Assembly: GCF_002288925.2 (NCBI RefSeq)
Contig: NW_022098037.1
Coordinates: 8,575,321 to 8,639,320, forward strand
Reading direction: 5' to 3'
Origin: Delphinapterus leucas
Taxonomy: Eukaryota; Chordata; Mammalia; Artiodactyla; Monodontidae
Length of the DNA stretch: 64,000 nucleotides
Part shown: positions 1 to 62,303 of the stretch, in pieces
Position numbering within the stretch: position 1 is the first letter of the stretch
How the letters are laid out: every line of letters begins with the position of its first letter
Program-made: the position numbers and the translations under genes
The notes under the pieces: model-generated
What the model was told of the DNA's origin: nothing
Databases searched by the model: none
What the model saw: the letters and a program-made list of their open reading frames with translations, nothing else

Positions 1-155
1 CTCCTGTCTTCACGAGCTGGGGGGTATCCTCCGTAATGTACAAAATAGGTATCACAAGGCATGTCCGTAAGCACAGTCACGTCCATGCAAAGTCTGCCCG
101 GTGCGGGGCCGCCGCCGGTCCTGGCTTTTCGCGCCCAGGGTGCCTGGGCCGCTGG
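1..155 (-). other. NT5DC3: NT5DC3 3' UTR, start only
   Basis: Sequence downstream of the stop codon on the minus strand. It is GC-rich near the stop (72% G+C by eye over about 100-155) and no AATAAA on the minus strand was seen before the window ends. The polyadenylation site must lie outside the window. Confidence 0.8.
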
Positions 156-51378
<51,223 letters not shown>

Positions 51379-51503
51379 GCCTGCCGCCGCCCGCCACGAC
51401 AGTCGCCTGCAGGTAGGTGCTCTGCCAGCGTTCTGCCCGCTCGGCGGGACGTCCCTACGTAGGAGCACGTGGGGGCGCGGCCCGCCCCCCCTCCGGCCGC
51501 TTC

Positions 51504-51583
51504 GGGGGCGGGGCCTTGGCGGGGCGGGGTCCTGGCGGGGAGGAGTCTTGGAGGGGCGGGGCCTTGGAGGGGCGGGGCCTAGG
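51504..51583. repeat. Five 16-bp tandem units with GC boxes
   Basis: Five consecutive 16-bp units, consensus nggggcggggccttgg, start at 51504, 51520, 51536, 51552 and 51568. Units 1, 2, 4 and 5 keep the GGGGCGGGG Sp1/KLF core; unit 3 has GGGGAGGAG. The array sits 126-205 bp upstream of the NT5DC3 ATG. Confidence 0.9.
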
Positions 51584-52702
51584 CCGGGCCCGGTGTGGGC
51601 GGGGCAGCAAGGGCCTGGGCACCCCGGGCAGTCGCGGCTACGCGCGGAGCCTGCTACAGCCGCTTCTTGACCGTGTGGCGCGCCAAGGTGGCTGTGCGGT
51701 GGCGCGAACGTCCCGTCAGCAGAGGTCACGTGGAATAGGATGACTCTGCTGGCCCTGGACCATGAGACTTGACCCTGGGGCCGCCCGCCGAGCTCCGCAG
51801 CACCTTCCTCCCGCCGTCTGTGACCGTCCCCCCACCCTGGCTGTACTGACATGGTGTTTGTGACTCCGGCTCCAGGAGGCGACCTCTCCGCATTAATGGC
51901 CTCAGCAGTCTGCACCTCCCCTTGATCGCGGGGTCGGGTCTGGGACGTCCCCCGGCCCCTGGCTTGGATCCTTCCAGTCCCACGGATGAGCCAGCAGCTG
52001 GGACCAGGACCCACACGTGGTCTGATGTGCCTGAAGAGCACCCCGACTGCACAGCCTGGAAGGCCAGTGCCCCTCCCGAGATTTCTGCCTCGCGAGGGAG
52101 GCCCTCGGGACACCACTCCCCCTGCTCATGCCCAAGCTGACCAGCACGGTGCACCTGTCTTCTCTCAGACCTGCGAGGCTGCACCCGTTCTGAGCGTTGT
52201 GATTCCACCAAAGCCAAATAAACAGCAACCCCCACCACGCGACATTTCTGTGTGGACTAAGTCAGACTTGGCTCCTGCGGGAAAGTCTGATGCGGCCCAC
52301 CCAGAACCCGTCTGGGAATCATTGGACTGCGAGAGCTTGCCGAGCTACCCCGTGGTTACGGTGGAGCAGGGCGCTGGTGGAGTGCAATGAATAACCCTCA
52401 AGGCTGGTTGTCTGCCTGGGAGACCACACTGCCATCTGTGAAATAGGTGGGGCACGATTTAAGACAAATAACCCAAAGCATTAGTGTATGCTTAAGTTGT
52501 GGGCTGGAGGGATCAGGAGATGTTTTCATGGAAAAAGGTGGGCTCTGGGTTAGACCATGACAGACAGTAACTACTATTTATTGAAGGCTTGCAATGTGCA
52601 TTTTCTCATGCAGTCCTCTCAGTAATCCTAAAAAGTAAGCACCATAATTTCTCCCATTTTATAAGTGATGGAACTAAAGCTAAGAGAAGTGACATAGCAT
52701 TC

Positions 52703-53032
52703 ATATATATATATATATATAAATTTATTTTATTTTATTAATTTTTGGCCGCATGGGGCCTTCGTTGCTGCGCGGGGGCTTTCTCTAGATGCGGCGAGCA
52801 GGGGCTACTCTTTGTTGTTGTGCGCAGGCTTCTTATTGCGGTGGCTTCTCTTGTTGCAGATCCCAGGCTCTAGGCGCACAGGCTTCAGTAGTTGTGGCAC
52901 GTGGGCTCAGTAGTTGTGGTTCACGGGCTTAGTTGCTCCACGGCATGTGGGATCTTCCCAGACCAGGGCTTAAACCCGTGTCCCCTGCATTGACAGGCAG
53001 ATTCTTGACCACTGTGCCACCAGGGAAGCCCA
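52703..53032 (-). mobile_element. CHR SINE, long form, nested in MIR
   Basis: Reverse-orientation copy whose tail includes an AT microsatellite (52703-52720). The duplication acatagcattc is at 52692-52702 and 53033-53043. It splits a MIR fragment. Confidence 0.92.
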
Positions 53033-53426
53033 ACATAGCATTCTTAAAGTCACACAGCTGAGCCCATTCTTCCACTTGGATTCCTAAAATAATAGGTTGG
53101 ATTTAGTTGGGTGATAAGAGAGAAAGAAGCCAGTAAGTAATCCTCAACAGTTAATAGGTAATATCTTACAAATCACTGACAAAAGAGAGGCAATTACAAT
53201 GTTTAAAACAGATATGGTATCAAATCCATGGACTCTAGTACTTTAAACTTACTTTATAGTTTTAGTACCACAGAAATATGAATCACTTAAAAATTGTTCT
53301 TTTTAGCTATAATCCGTTAAAATATTTTAAGTGGCTAAAAAATAAATAAATAAAATCCCAATAACCTTGATTATCACCTTGATTATTTTCTTGATTAGAA
53401 AATATCTCATCAAAGAGTTCTAAATA

Positions 53427-53629
53427 GGGCTTCCCTGGTGGCGCAGTGGTTGAGAGTCCGCCTGCCGATGCAGGGGACATGGGTTCGTGCCCCGGTCCGG
53501 GAAGATCCCACATTCCGCGGAGCGGCTGGGCCCGTGAGCCATGGCTGCTGAGCCTGCGCCTCCGGAGCCTGTGCTCCGCAACGGGAGAGGCCACAACAGT
53601 GAGAGGCCCGCGTACCGAAAAAAAAAAAA
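53427..53629 (+). mobile_element. CHR SINE, about 200-bp form
   Basis: Complete copy with a plain poly-A tail and a perfect 14-bp duplication aagagttctaaata (53413-53426, 53630-53643). It looks comparatively young. Confidence 0.93.
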
Positions 53630-53690
53630 AAGAGTTCTAAATAAAGACAAGTAGAAAAAAATTACTGACACAGAAGAGCCCGTGATAATT

Positions 53691-53703
53691 TTTATTCTTT
53701 ATT
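53691..53703 (-). terminator. Twin AATAAA polyadenylation signals
   Basis: On the minus strand AATAAA occurs at 53703-53698 and again at 53696-53691, straddling the last codons of the TTC41-like frame. This suggests an unusually short 3' UTR. The downstream CHR SINE begins about 60 bp further on. Confidence 0.5.
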
Positions 53704-54338
53704 AGTATCATTTGAGGACTTCATCAATTTTGTTTCAAACTGAGATCTTCTCTGCAAAAAACACTTCTGAGAAATTGAACTGTAATCTGGCCTATGAAAA
53801 AGCCACTTCTCTGAGATGAGCTCAGATAAGGATTCGCAGGGATTATTTGTGCTAAGAGACCCTAGCAGGGGATGCTGGTAAACTGCGGTAATTTGGCGTT
53901 TTTCACTCTCGCTTTTAGCTGACAAAATCCTTTGCCGTGAAAGCTTTACTGCACCATCCATTTTACCCAAAGATAAAATCTTAGAGGAACAATCTTTCAT
54001 GCCATATTGCAACATTACTTTGTGTCTTCAGTCAGGTCTTTTCCTCAGCAGAAACGGAAATAATGGGTCTCAAGAACTTTTTCCCTTGTCCTGAAGCATA
54101 TTTTGATTTATCTGAAATTGTATGAGGCACCAAGTCCAAGCTTTTAGCCCCCTGGAGCTTATCTGCCTTGGTGCACACTGCCGAGCTCACTGCGTCGGAA
54201 CTCTGAGCACTGTGATAGTTTAACTTAATCAAGTGCTCCCATAATGAGGCGCCATTCCTGGGACCCTCAGAATATTGCTGGCTCATGCCTTGAGGCCAAC
54301 ATCTCCTACCCCGGATCCACTCAGTGTCCCTCAGGAGG
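53692..54338 (-). pseudogene. TTC41: Last exon, candidate TTC41, frame broken
   Basis: It follows the exon above through a TTTGCAG acceptor, with phases matching (CA|C). The frame reads HLLRDTEWIRGRRCWPQGMS, completing the TPR-like helix pair, and continues to IISVSAEEKT before TGA at 54034-54032. The second frame has TGA at 54030-54028 and then stays open for 111 codons, with coding-like content such as SEKWLFHRPDYSSISQK, to TAA at 53694-53692. The third frame bridges the two (DLTEDTK) before TAA at 54017-54015. Two single-base deletions in an ancestral frame would explain all three. The final stop overlaps two AATAAA signals, as expected of a true gene end. It is either a pseudogene or a gene with a C-terminus about 115 residues shorter. 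Confidence 0.5.
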
Positions 54339-54429
54339 CTGCAAAGGATCAAAAGTTGTCAAGAGGTCATTTATAGAACATGAATAACCTGAAGCCTATT
54401 TCTTGTTGAGACATAGAATAGAAACTCAC

Positions 54430-54556
54430 TGCAGGATCCCACTGATCGATGAATGAGAAGATCCCAGGTAGGTGTCCCTTGAATCAAGTGATCTGTACAA
54501 ATAGCCCACAGCCTCCATCATGACTTGATGACAAGAGTCACTTATCAATAATTGAC
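54430..54556 (-). pseudogene. TTC41: Penultimate exon, candidate TTC41 (GNN)
   Basis: An exon-like segment with an acceptor (CCAGCAG) and a GTGAGT donor, leaving in phase 2. Its open frame reads QLLISDSCHQVMMEAVGYLY then RSLDSRDTYLGSSHSSISGI. This resembles the KLC/NPHP3-type tetratricopeptide pattern (YxRSLxxRxxxLGxxHxxI). The identification also uses synteny: TTC41, a NACHT/TPR protein of about 1300 residues in mouse and a pseudogene in human, lies next to NT5DC3 toward HSP90B1. Both acceptor AGs, 3 bp apart, keep the frame. The only intron after it is 91 bp. I could not place any exon further upstream, so the state of the rest of the gene is unknown. Confidence 0.55.
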
Positions 54557-54724
54557 CTGCTGGATATTTGAAAATAAGAATATTAGAAATTTTTAAATGA
54601 CTCCTGGCTTCACACATTTAAAAGGATAAAAAACATTTATAAAAGGTGGCATTGGAACATCACCTGTTGTAGTATTCCTGCCAAAAAAAATTAACCTGAG
54701 TCTAATTATCAAAAAACAGATACA

Positions 54725-54933
54725 GGGCTTCCCTGGTGGCGCAGTGGTTGAAAGTCCGCTTGCTGTTGCAGGGGACACGGGTTCGTGCCCTGGTCCGGGA
54801 AGATCCCACATGCTGCGGAGCGGCTGGGCCCGTGAACCATGGCCGCTGAGCCTGTGCGTCCGGAGCCTGTGCTCTGCAACGGGAGAGATCACAACAGTGA
54901 GAGGCCCGCGTACCGCAAAAAAAAAAACAAAAA
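54725..54933 (+). mobile_element. CHR SINE, about 200-bp form
   Basis: Complete copy with perfect duplication aaaaaacagataca (54711-54724, 54934-54947). It sits about 170 bp from the penultimate TTC41-like exon. Confidence 0.92.
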
Positions 54934-55574
54934 AAAAAACAGATACAAACTGAAGCACATTGGGGCAGGGAGGGTAGGGTAGAAACTGACTTAGGCTCTT
55001 CAAAACTGTGTCATGAAAGGCAAAACAAGCCCTACTTAAATGTTCTAGACTAAAGGAGACGACCAAATGCAGTGGAAGATCCTCAACAGAATTCTGGATC
55101 AAAAAGCAAACAGCTATAAAGAACATTTACTGGGAGGGACACTTGGGAACATTTGCATATGGATTGTACATTAGATAATACTCTTATGTAATGGTTAAAT
55201 TTCCTGGGTTTGATCATTGTACTGTGGTTATGTAGGGGAATGTCCTGTTCTCAGAAGACACATGCTGAAGTATTTAGAGATAAAAGTGTCACATCTGCAA
55301 CTAACTTTCAAATAGTCCAGAAAAAAAAAATATATGTATGCATGTGTATGTGTGTGTATATGAAAGAAAACATAAGTATGACCAAAGTGTTAACAGCTGG
55401 TGACTAAAGATAAAGGGTATATAGGTGTTCATTATACAGTGCCATGTGCCATTGTCAATAATTTAATGTAATTCTCTAAAATGTGTGAAAAGTAAAAAAA
55501 AAAAAAAAATTACAGTCAATTTGCAAGTGGCACTCATTTACTCATTTTACCCATTTACAAGACTGCTTTTTTAA

Positions 55575-55762
55575 AAATATTTATTTATTCATTCATTCAT
55601 TCATTCTTCACTGCCACGTGCCGGATCTTTTAGTTGCAGGATCTTTTAGTTGCTGGACCTTTAGTTGCCACATGTGGATCTAGTTCCCTGACCAGGGATC
55701 AAACCCGGGTCCCCTGCATTGGGAGTGTGGAGTCTTAACCACTGGACCGCCAGGGAAGTCGG
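55575..55762 (-). mobile_element. CHR SINE, short form
   Basis: Reverse copy with a (CATT)n tail at about 55580-55606. The target duplication is decayed or unclear. Confidence 0.82.
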
Positions 55763-58615
55763 TACATTACTACTTTTAAGGGGCTAAATTTATACCATTG
55801 ATTATAAACATAATGTAAGGCCGGTGCATGTAGGGCATCAATCTGGATACATGATAAGGGACTGCTGGGTATTTAAAGGTAAACAACACTGGCAGATGAC
55901 CCAGCCAGCATCCCTGTATTAATATTAATAATAATAAACACTGCAAATTAGCTGAGTACTATCTATCAGGCTTGTGTTATCCTGCAAGGTATAAACTATC
56001 ATCACTTGTCTTTTATTTTTGTCATTTATTCTTTTTAATAGGATGCATATCCACATGATTCAAAAATGAAAATGTATAAAGGTATGAAGTAAAAGCTGTC
56101 TCTCCCATCTTGGTCTTCATCTGTGCAGTCTTCTCCTAAAACGTGTATCCTTCCAGAGAATTTTTTGTGCACGTTCATTGACTTTTAAAGATGAGAAAAC
56201 TGAAAGAGGTCAAGTAAGTCACTCCAGTTTGTGGTAGAACGATCCTGGGTCAGCCTCATCCACAAGCCCATGCCCTTTACTGCTATGCTAGGCTGCCTCT
56301 TCACCCCATACCGGATTGTCCTTCTGAGGATCCACGCTACGGCTTCTGTTTGCAGAGATGTTCTCTCTTGTAGCTCTGCTTCATGGGTCATAGCACAGAT
56401 CTCACATTGCTCAAAGCTCCTGCTGAAAATCTGAAGGGGAGTTCCAGCTGTTGGCTCCACTTAGCAATCAGGGGCTATTTTTCTTCTGTGTGAATTATTT
56501 TCATGACTCTCTATGAGGTTCTCAGTTGCTCCAACATAACTCAGCAGAAAGCACTTGTGAATTACCCAGCTTGGGATGACCATGTAGCATTGGCCTTAAC
56601 AGGCCTTAAAAGGTAAAGTGGGGAAGAATAGAGTCAGAATGTCTTAGGTCTGGCTAGGCAGGGACTCATTCTCGGAGTTCCTCTGGATGCCAGTAACCAG
56701 GCCTGCAGACTGTTTGTTCTGCCTGAAGGCCTTTAAGAGGCTCTGACTTGCTGGGAGATTGAGACTGTCACCCAGACCAGCTGCTGATGCCCTTGACAGA
56801 CACTATTTCATGCCTGTGCTCCCCACACTACCTCTTGGCCACACACCGTGGCACCCTCATGAACCATCTGGACCTGTACTGATAGCTTTGACCTCAGCAC
56901 TTTCTTGAACACAACCTATCTCTTTCTGGCAGCAAAAGCACAGTAGTTGCCAGGAAAGGACATTCTTAGCTCAGGCCAACCCCAGCCCACCCCATCTTCC
57001 CTCAGGGTCGGTACCAGCTGGACAGCACTACCCAGCCAGGTCAGTCCTTTCAACCCAGAGAAGAGGAAAGTCCAGGATGAGTTCATTTCCACAGGAAAGA
57101 GGTCACTGAACCTTCTTCCCACTTCAAATCTTCATTCTGGACGAGGAGGGAACCTAATATTTAATTGCAGAGTCTGTTGGTTGTTTTGTATATAACACCT
57201 CATTAAATCTTCAGAATAACCCTAGAGGCAGAGATTATTATCCCCTTTTGGCTACCAAGAAACTTGAGACTCAGAGAGTTTATGTCCACAAGCCCAGAAA
57301 ATAGCAGAACTGAGATTTAAACCCAGGTCCCTAGATCCAAGGACCGTAAGTTCTAGAGGTGGGAAACGAGAACACTGTTCTCTCTCTCACGTTGGTTCCT
57401 TAGGAGATTTTTCTATAAAACCACAGCTAGACAGGAACCATCTGTTATCTTTTCCATTTTCTACATCTGGACAGCCATACCTACCCTATTTCCAAGGTAG
57501 TGTGAATTGGGAATGAGAATGAGGGAAGGTCCCACTAACTAACTTCCTTGAAAAATCTATTCCCAGATTTTAAATGGTAAGTTTTCCTAGTTTCCCCCTT
57601 TTTTTAGTGCTTTATATTAAAAAATAAAGGAGTATCTTTATTATTTCCTCTGGAAAAAGAAAGATATTTTATCCAAAGACAGTCCACTGCCTTTTTAAGT
57701 AATCTTCTAAAGTACAACTTTTTCTAATCTTTATTCTACTGAAATTTAAGCCTATTCCTCTTGCTTTGTATTATATTTGCTGTCAACTAACAGGTAGATT
57801 TTTACAATGCCAGTCCTGTGTTCATTTCCTCCCCGGGGCCCACAACTATAATTCAGGTTGTTGTCACCAGGTAACAAGGAAAATCGCAGGTGTTGGTGGA
57901 GAGCCTCAGGAAGTGTCCCTGAATGAGTCCAGAGTCTGTGGACCCTGCCCAACAATGAGCTTCCCCACTGTGCTGGGAGCAAATGGGTAAAGAAGTGGAG
58001 ATAATCACAGCCTATATTCTCCATCCAGAAGACAGGCTGCCAATGTGTAATGAGGAAGGAGGATTATGCAGGATTTAAAGGTTCTCTGTTGAAAGTTTCT
58101 TTTTCTTTGATAAATACGCCATGTCTAAAGTTTGTCAGAAGTCCTTCAGTTTGAGAAATTAAGCTTGTTTGCTCGTTCTTTCAATAAATGTGTGTCTATA
58201 AATAGACTGGGGAGGGAGAAAGTTGTCAATCATTGTCCCAAATGGAGTAAAAGTTTGCAGTGGGATGTTTCCATGCGTCTTCAATTTCTGCCCTACAGAA
58301 AATAAAAGGTTATGGGGGGGTAGGGAATGGCTCTTTCCCTTCACCCTCTTCACTGAGACCATCGGCTAGTCTGCTTAGAGGGACCTGGCGGCAGATGACC
58401 TCTGTCATCGTCCCCAGTACTGCATGAGCTCACTCTACCAATTCAAGGGGCTGAGCCGTTGCAGACCCCACCTTTGGGTAGAGGGAACAGATTCATTGTT
58501 CTCTCTTACACAGGCTGTTTTCCCTACCATTCCACCAAAATTGATAGTTCCCTGTGACCGTTATGTTGCTAAATGCAATCGTCTGTTATAGATCTGGTGG
58601 TCAGCTCTCAGCCCT

Positions 58616-60375
58616 CTCCATTTTTTTTTAAATCAATTTTTACTGGAGTATAGTTGCTTTACAATGTTGTGTTAGCTTTTACTGCACAGCAAAATGAATC
58701 AGCCATACATATACATATATCTCCTCCCTTTGGGATTTCCCTGTCTTTTAGGACACTACAGTGCATGAAGTAGAGCTCCTTGTGCTATACAATATGTTCC
58801 CCTCAGTTGCCTAATTTATACCTAGTATCAATAGTGTATATGTGTCAATCCCAGTCTCCCATTTCCTCCCAACCCACCCCTTTCCCCCTTGGTATCCATA
58901 CATTTGTTCTCTACACTTGCGTCTCTATTTCTGCTTTGCAAATAAAGTCATCTATACCATTTTTCTAGATTCCACACATATGCATTAATATACGATATTT
59001 GTTTTTCTCTTTCTGACTTACTTCACTCTGTATGACACTCTCTGGGTCCATCCACGTCTCTACAAATGACACAGTTTCGTTCCTTTTCATGGCTGAGTAA
59101 TAGTCCATTGTAAATATACCACATATTCTTTATTACTCTGTTGATGGACATTTAGGTTGCTTCCATGTCCTGGCTATTGTAAACAGTGCTGTTATGAACA
59201 CTGAGGTGCATGTGTCTTTTTGAATTATGGTTTTCCCTGGGTATATGCCCAGTAGTGGGAATGCTGTGCCATATGGTAGTTCTATCTTTAATTTTTTAAG
59301 GAAACTCCATACTGTTTTCCATAGTGGCTATATCAATTTACATCCCAGTGTTAACAGGGTTCCCTTTTCTCCACACCATCTCCAGCATTTATCGTTTGTA
59401 GATTTTTTTCTTTTTTTGGCTGTGTTGGGTCTTTGTTGCTGCGTGTGGGCTTTCTCTAGTTGCGGCGAGCGGGGACTACTCTTCGTTGCGGTGCACGCGC
59501 TTCTTATGGTGATGGCTTCTCTTGTTGCAGAGCACGGGCTCTAGGCACACGGGCTTCAGTAGTTGTGGCACACAGGCTCAGTAGTTGTGGCTCACGGGCT
59601 CTAGAGCGCAGGCTCAGTAGTTGTGGCACACGGGCTTTGGTGCTCCATGGCATATGGGAGCTTCTCAGACCAGGGCTCAAACCTGTGTCCCCTGCATTGG
59701 CAGGCAGATTCTTAACCACTGCACCACCAGGGAAGTCCCAAGAGTTTTTGATGATGTCCATTCTGACCTGTGTGAGGTGGTACCTCATTGTAGTTTTGAT
59801 TTGCATTTCTCTAATAATTAGTGATGTTGAGCATCTTTTCATGTGTTTGTTGGCCATCTGTATGTCTTCTTTGAAGAAATGTCTATTTAGGTCTTCCGCC
59901 CATTTTTTGATTGGGTTATTTTTTGATATTGAGCTGCATAAGCTGCTTATATATTGTGGACATTAATCCTTTGTCAGTTGCTTCATTTGCAAATATTTTC
60001 CTCCATTCTGAGGGTTGTCTTTTCATCTTATTTAAGGTTTCCTTTGCTGTGCAAAAGCTTTTAATTTTAATTAGGCCCCATTTGTTTATTTTTGTTTTTA
60101 TTTTCATTACTCTAGGATGTGGGTCAAAAAAGATCTTACTGCAATTTATATCAACGAGTGTTCTGCCTATGTTTTCCTCTAAGAGTTTTATAGTGTCTGG
60201 CCTTACATTTAGGTCTCTAATCCATTTTGAGTTTATTTTTGTGTATGGTGTTAGGGAGTGTTCTGATTTCATTCTTTTACATGTAGCTGTCCAGTTTTCC
60301 CAGCACCGCTTACTGAAGAGGCTGTCTTTGCTCCATTGTATATTCTGGCCTCCTCTGTCATAGATGAGGTGACCA
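58616..60375 (-). mobile_element. L1, ORF2 C-terminus and 3' UTR
   Basis: 5'-truncated L1 on the minus strand. It encodes broken ORF2 text ([29 protein letters not shown]) and a 3' UTR ending in a T-run at 58620. A CHR SINE interrupts it at 59405-59738. Stops and frame changes rule out function. Confidence 0.9.
59405..59738 (-). mobile_element. CHR SINE, long form, nested in L1
   Basis: Reverse long copy interrupting L1 ORF2 sequence; the L1 text resumes at 'tttttgatgatgtcc'. T-rich target duplication around 'agattttttt'. Confidence 0.88.
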
Positions 60376-62303
60376 TAGGTACATGGAGTTTAGCCCTGGG
60401 CAGCCGTCTCCTTTCTTAGCTTCCATGATTTTACTGATGTTCTGCCTACTTCTAGAACCATTCCTCATCTCTTGCTACAACTTTTTCCTCTGCTCATCCC
60501 TTAAATACTGTACAGCATTCTCCCAAGTTCTATCTCCTGCCATCTTCTTGTCTTTTATTCTTCTTGGCTCTTTCAACTGTTCTACAGGGTTTGGCCACCA
60601 TGTGTATGCTAAGGACTCCCGAATGTTTTTCTCCAGCTCAGTCTTCTAGCTCCTAAGCACTAGACTCATATATTCTTCTACCTACTGAACACCTCCACTC
60701 AGATAAGAGATTCAAATCAACGGGCCCCAAATTAGCTCATCATGGCTCCCATCCCACCTCTCAACCTTGTGCTTCCTGCCGACAGCTCCATCCACCCAGT
60801 TGCACCGGCAGTGGATATAGCCATAAACTGGGGAATGCCTCAGACTGTTCCCTTTCCCTCCCCTGCTACCCAATCACGCACTGCTGGATTTACTGACTAA
60901 ATCGCAAATACACCACTTTCTCTCCATTTGTCTTGTCCTCTCTTAGTTAACACAGGAGAGTCTCCATTCTCCTCTCGACCAATTCCATCCTCTATTCAGC
61001 CACGAGAGTATTGGATCTAAAATGCAAATCTAAGGACTTCCCTGGCGGTCCAGTGGTTAAGACTCTGTGCTTCCACTGCTGGGGGCGTGGGTTCGATCCC
61101 TGGTCAGGGAAGTAAGATCCCACATGCTGCACAGCTCGGCCAAAAAAAAAAAAAAAAAACAACATGCTAATCTACCACCCTTAGTGCTGGAAATTCTACA
61201 GCACCTCCTCTGATGAACCCTTTACCATGGCAGACAAGATCTGCCATGCCCTAAACCTTGCTGACTTCTCCAATATCACCTCCCAACCCTCCCATTCCAG
61301 AGGTTCACACCCCCCTGATTCACCTCCCTCGCCTTTGTTCATGCTATTGTTTCTTGCTTGAAATGCTCTTCCTCACCTTCTTTACCGGACAAACGCCTGT
61401 CAGGAGTCACAGCCAGGTCACTTTCTCTGGAAAGGCTTACTTGTTGCCTCTTTTATATGCCCCCCACACCTTCTACCAATGTCTGTCACCACACATATCA
61501 CATTGGATTTCAGTTCTCTTTTATGCGCTTATCATCCCAACAAGACCACAAACTCCTGGAGCCCATGAAGGGTAGAAAGAGCACAGGATTTAGGGTCAGA
61601 GGACTGGATTCCAAGTCATAAGTCTACTACTTACTAACTGCAAAGTTCTGAAATGTCACTAGGTCTTTCTAAGCCTCAATGATTCTATTATCTAACTGAT
61701 AGGATTCTCAGATCACCTGTACTGGGCTAAGTCATATGACATATCTGCTATTTCCTCAGCTTTAAGATAGCTGAATAATCTCTAGAGTCCCTTCCAGGTT
61801 TAAAAGTTTTCTAAGCTTATAAGGAATATTTGACATTTTCCTGCAACCAAGAGAATTTACAAATACATAACCTGTTAAAAATTATCCAACACACACAACA
61901 AGTAAAAAGTAAGCTCTGCTAACAGACATAAAATAGACTGCTGGATTAACCCTCTACTTATTAAATAGGGCCCTCTATTTCCTCTGCAAAACTTTCTACC
62001 TGATGCCCAGGGCACACTAAATGCCTGCAGCTAGCAGGTTCATCCCTCCTGTGCTGGCATACTTCTGCTCCTAACTAGCATTGCTTCTAGCATGACCAAG
62101 AGTCAACTGAATTTGTTAGTCTAATTTTGGTAATTGAATTTAGTATGGTACAAACTAGGAAGATATGAGGGTGAAATGAAAGAGTTGTTTTCTATGAAAA
62201 ACAGGCTGAATGCTTTGGAATTCTTTCAACTTGTGAGCGAACAAGAAAACCATAAAAGATTTAAGGCAGGAAAAGGTAGCAATCAAAAGTATCCTGCCCA
62301 AGA
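60376..62303. other. Region between the two right-hand L1 copies
   Basis: L2 sequence in plus orientation (about 60720-61570, with the 'gaaatgctcttcct' landmark) is split by a CHR SINE at 61033-61163. The stretch 61600-62300 shows MIR-like fragments and nothing else. Confidence 0.6.
61033..61163 (+). mobile_element. CHR SINE, short form, nested in L2
   Basis: Short copy with a poly-A tail, flanked by atgcaaatcta and atgctaatcta. Confidence 0.9.

Larger units (their letters stand above)
51741..53670. other. Spacer between NT5DC3 promoter and TTC41-like 3' end
   Basis: The stretch 51741-52400 is GC-rich with long open frames on both strands, which I attribute to composition. MIR (minus) at 52565-52690 resumes at 53044 after a CHR SINE insertion, and a second CHR SINE lies at 53427-53629. 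No exon could be supported here. Confidence 0.65.
54557..58615. other. Region upstream of the TTC41-like exons
   Basis: CHR SINEs at 54725-54933 and 55575-55762, MIR fragments (55905-55990, 56180-56300, 57195-57345, all minus) and an old L1-like piece near 55990-56160. The rest is unassigned. More TTC41 exons may lie here, but I could not support any. Confidence 0.6.

Noticed and set aside
58159..58285. Exon-like text after a TTTTCTGTAG acceptor on the minus strand (AEIEDAWKHPTANFYSIWDN)
   Set aside because: Open for only about 22 codons, with no donor before the stop. It could be a further TTC41 exon, but the evidence is too thin to list.
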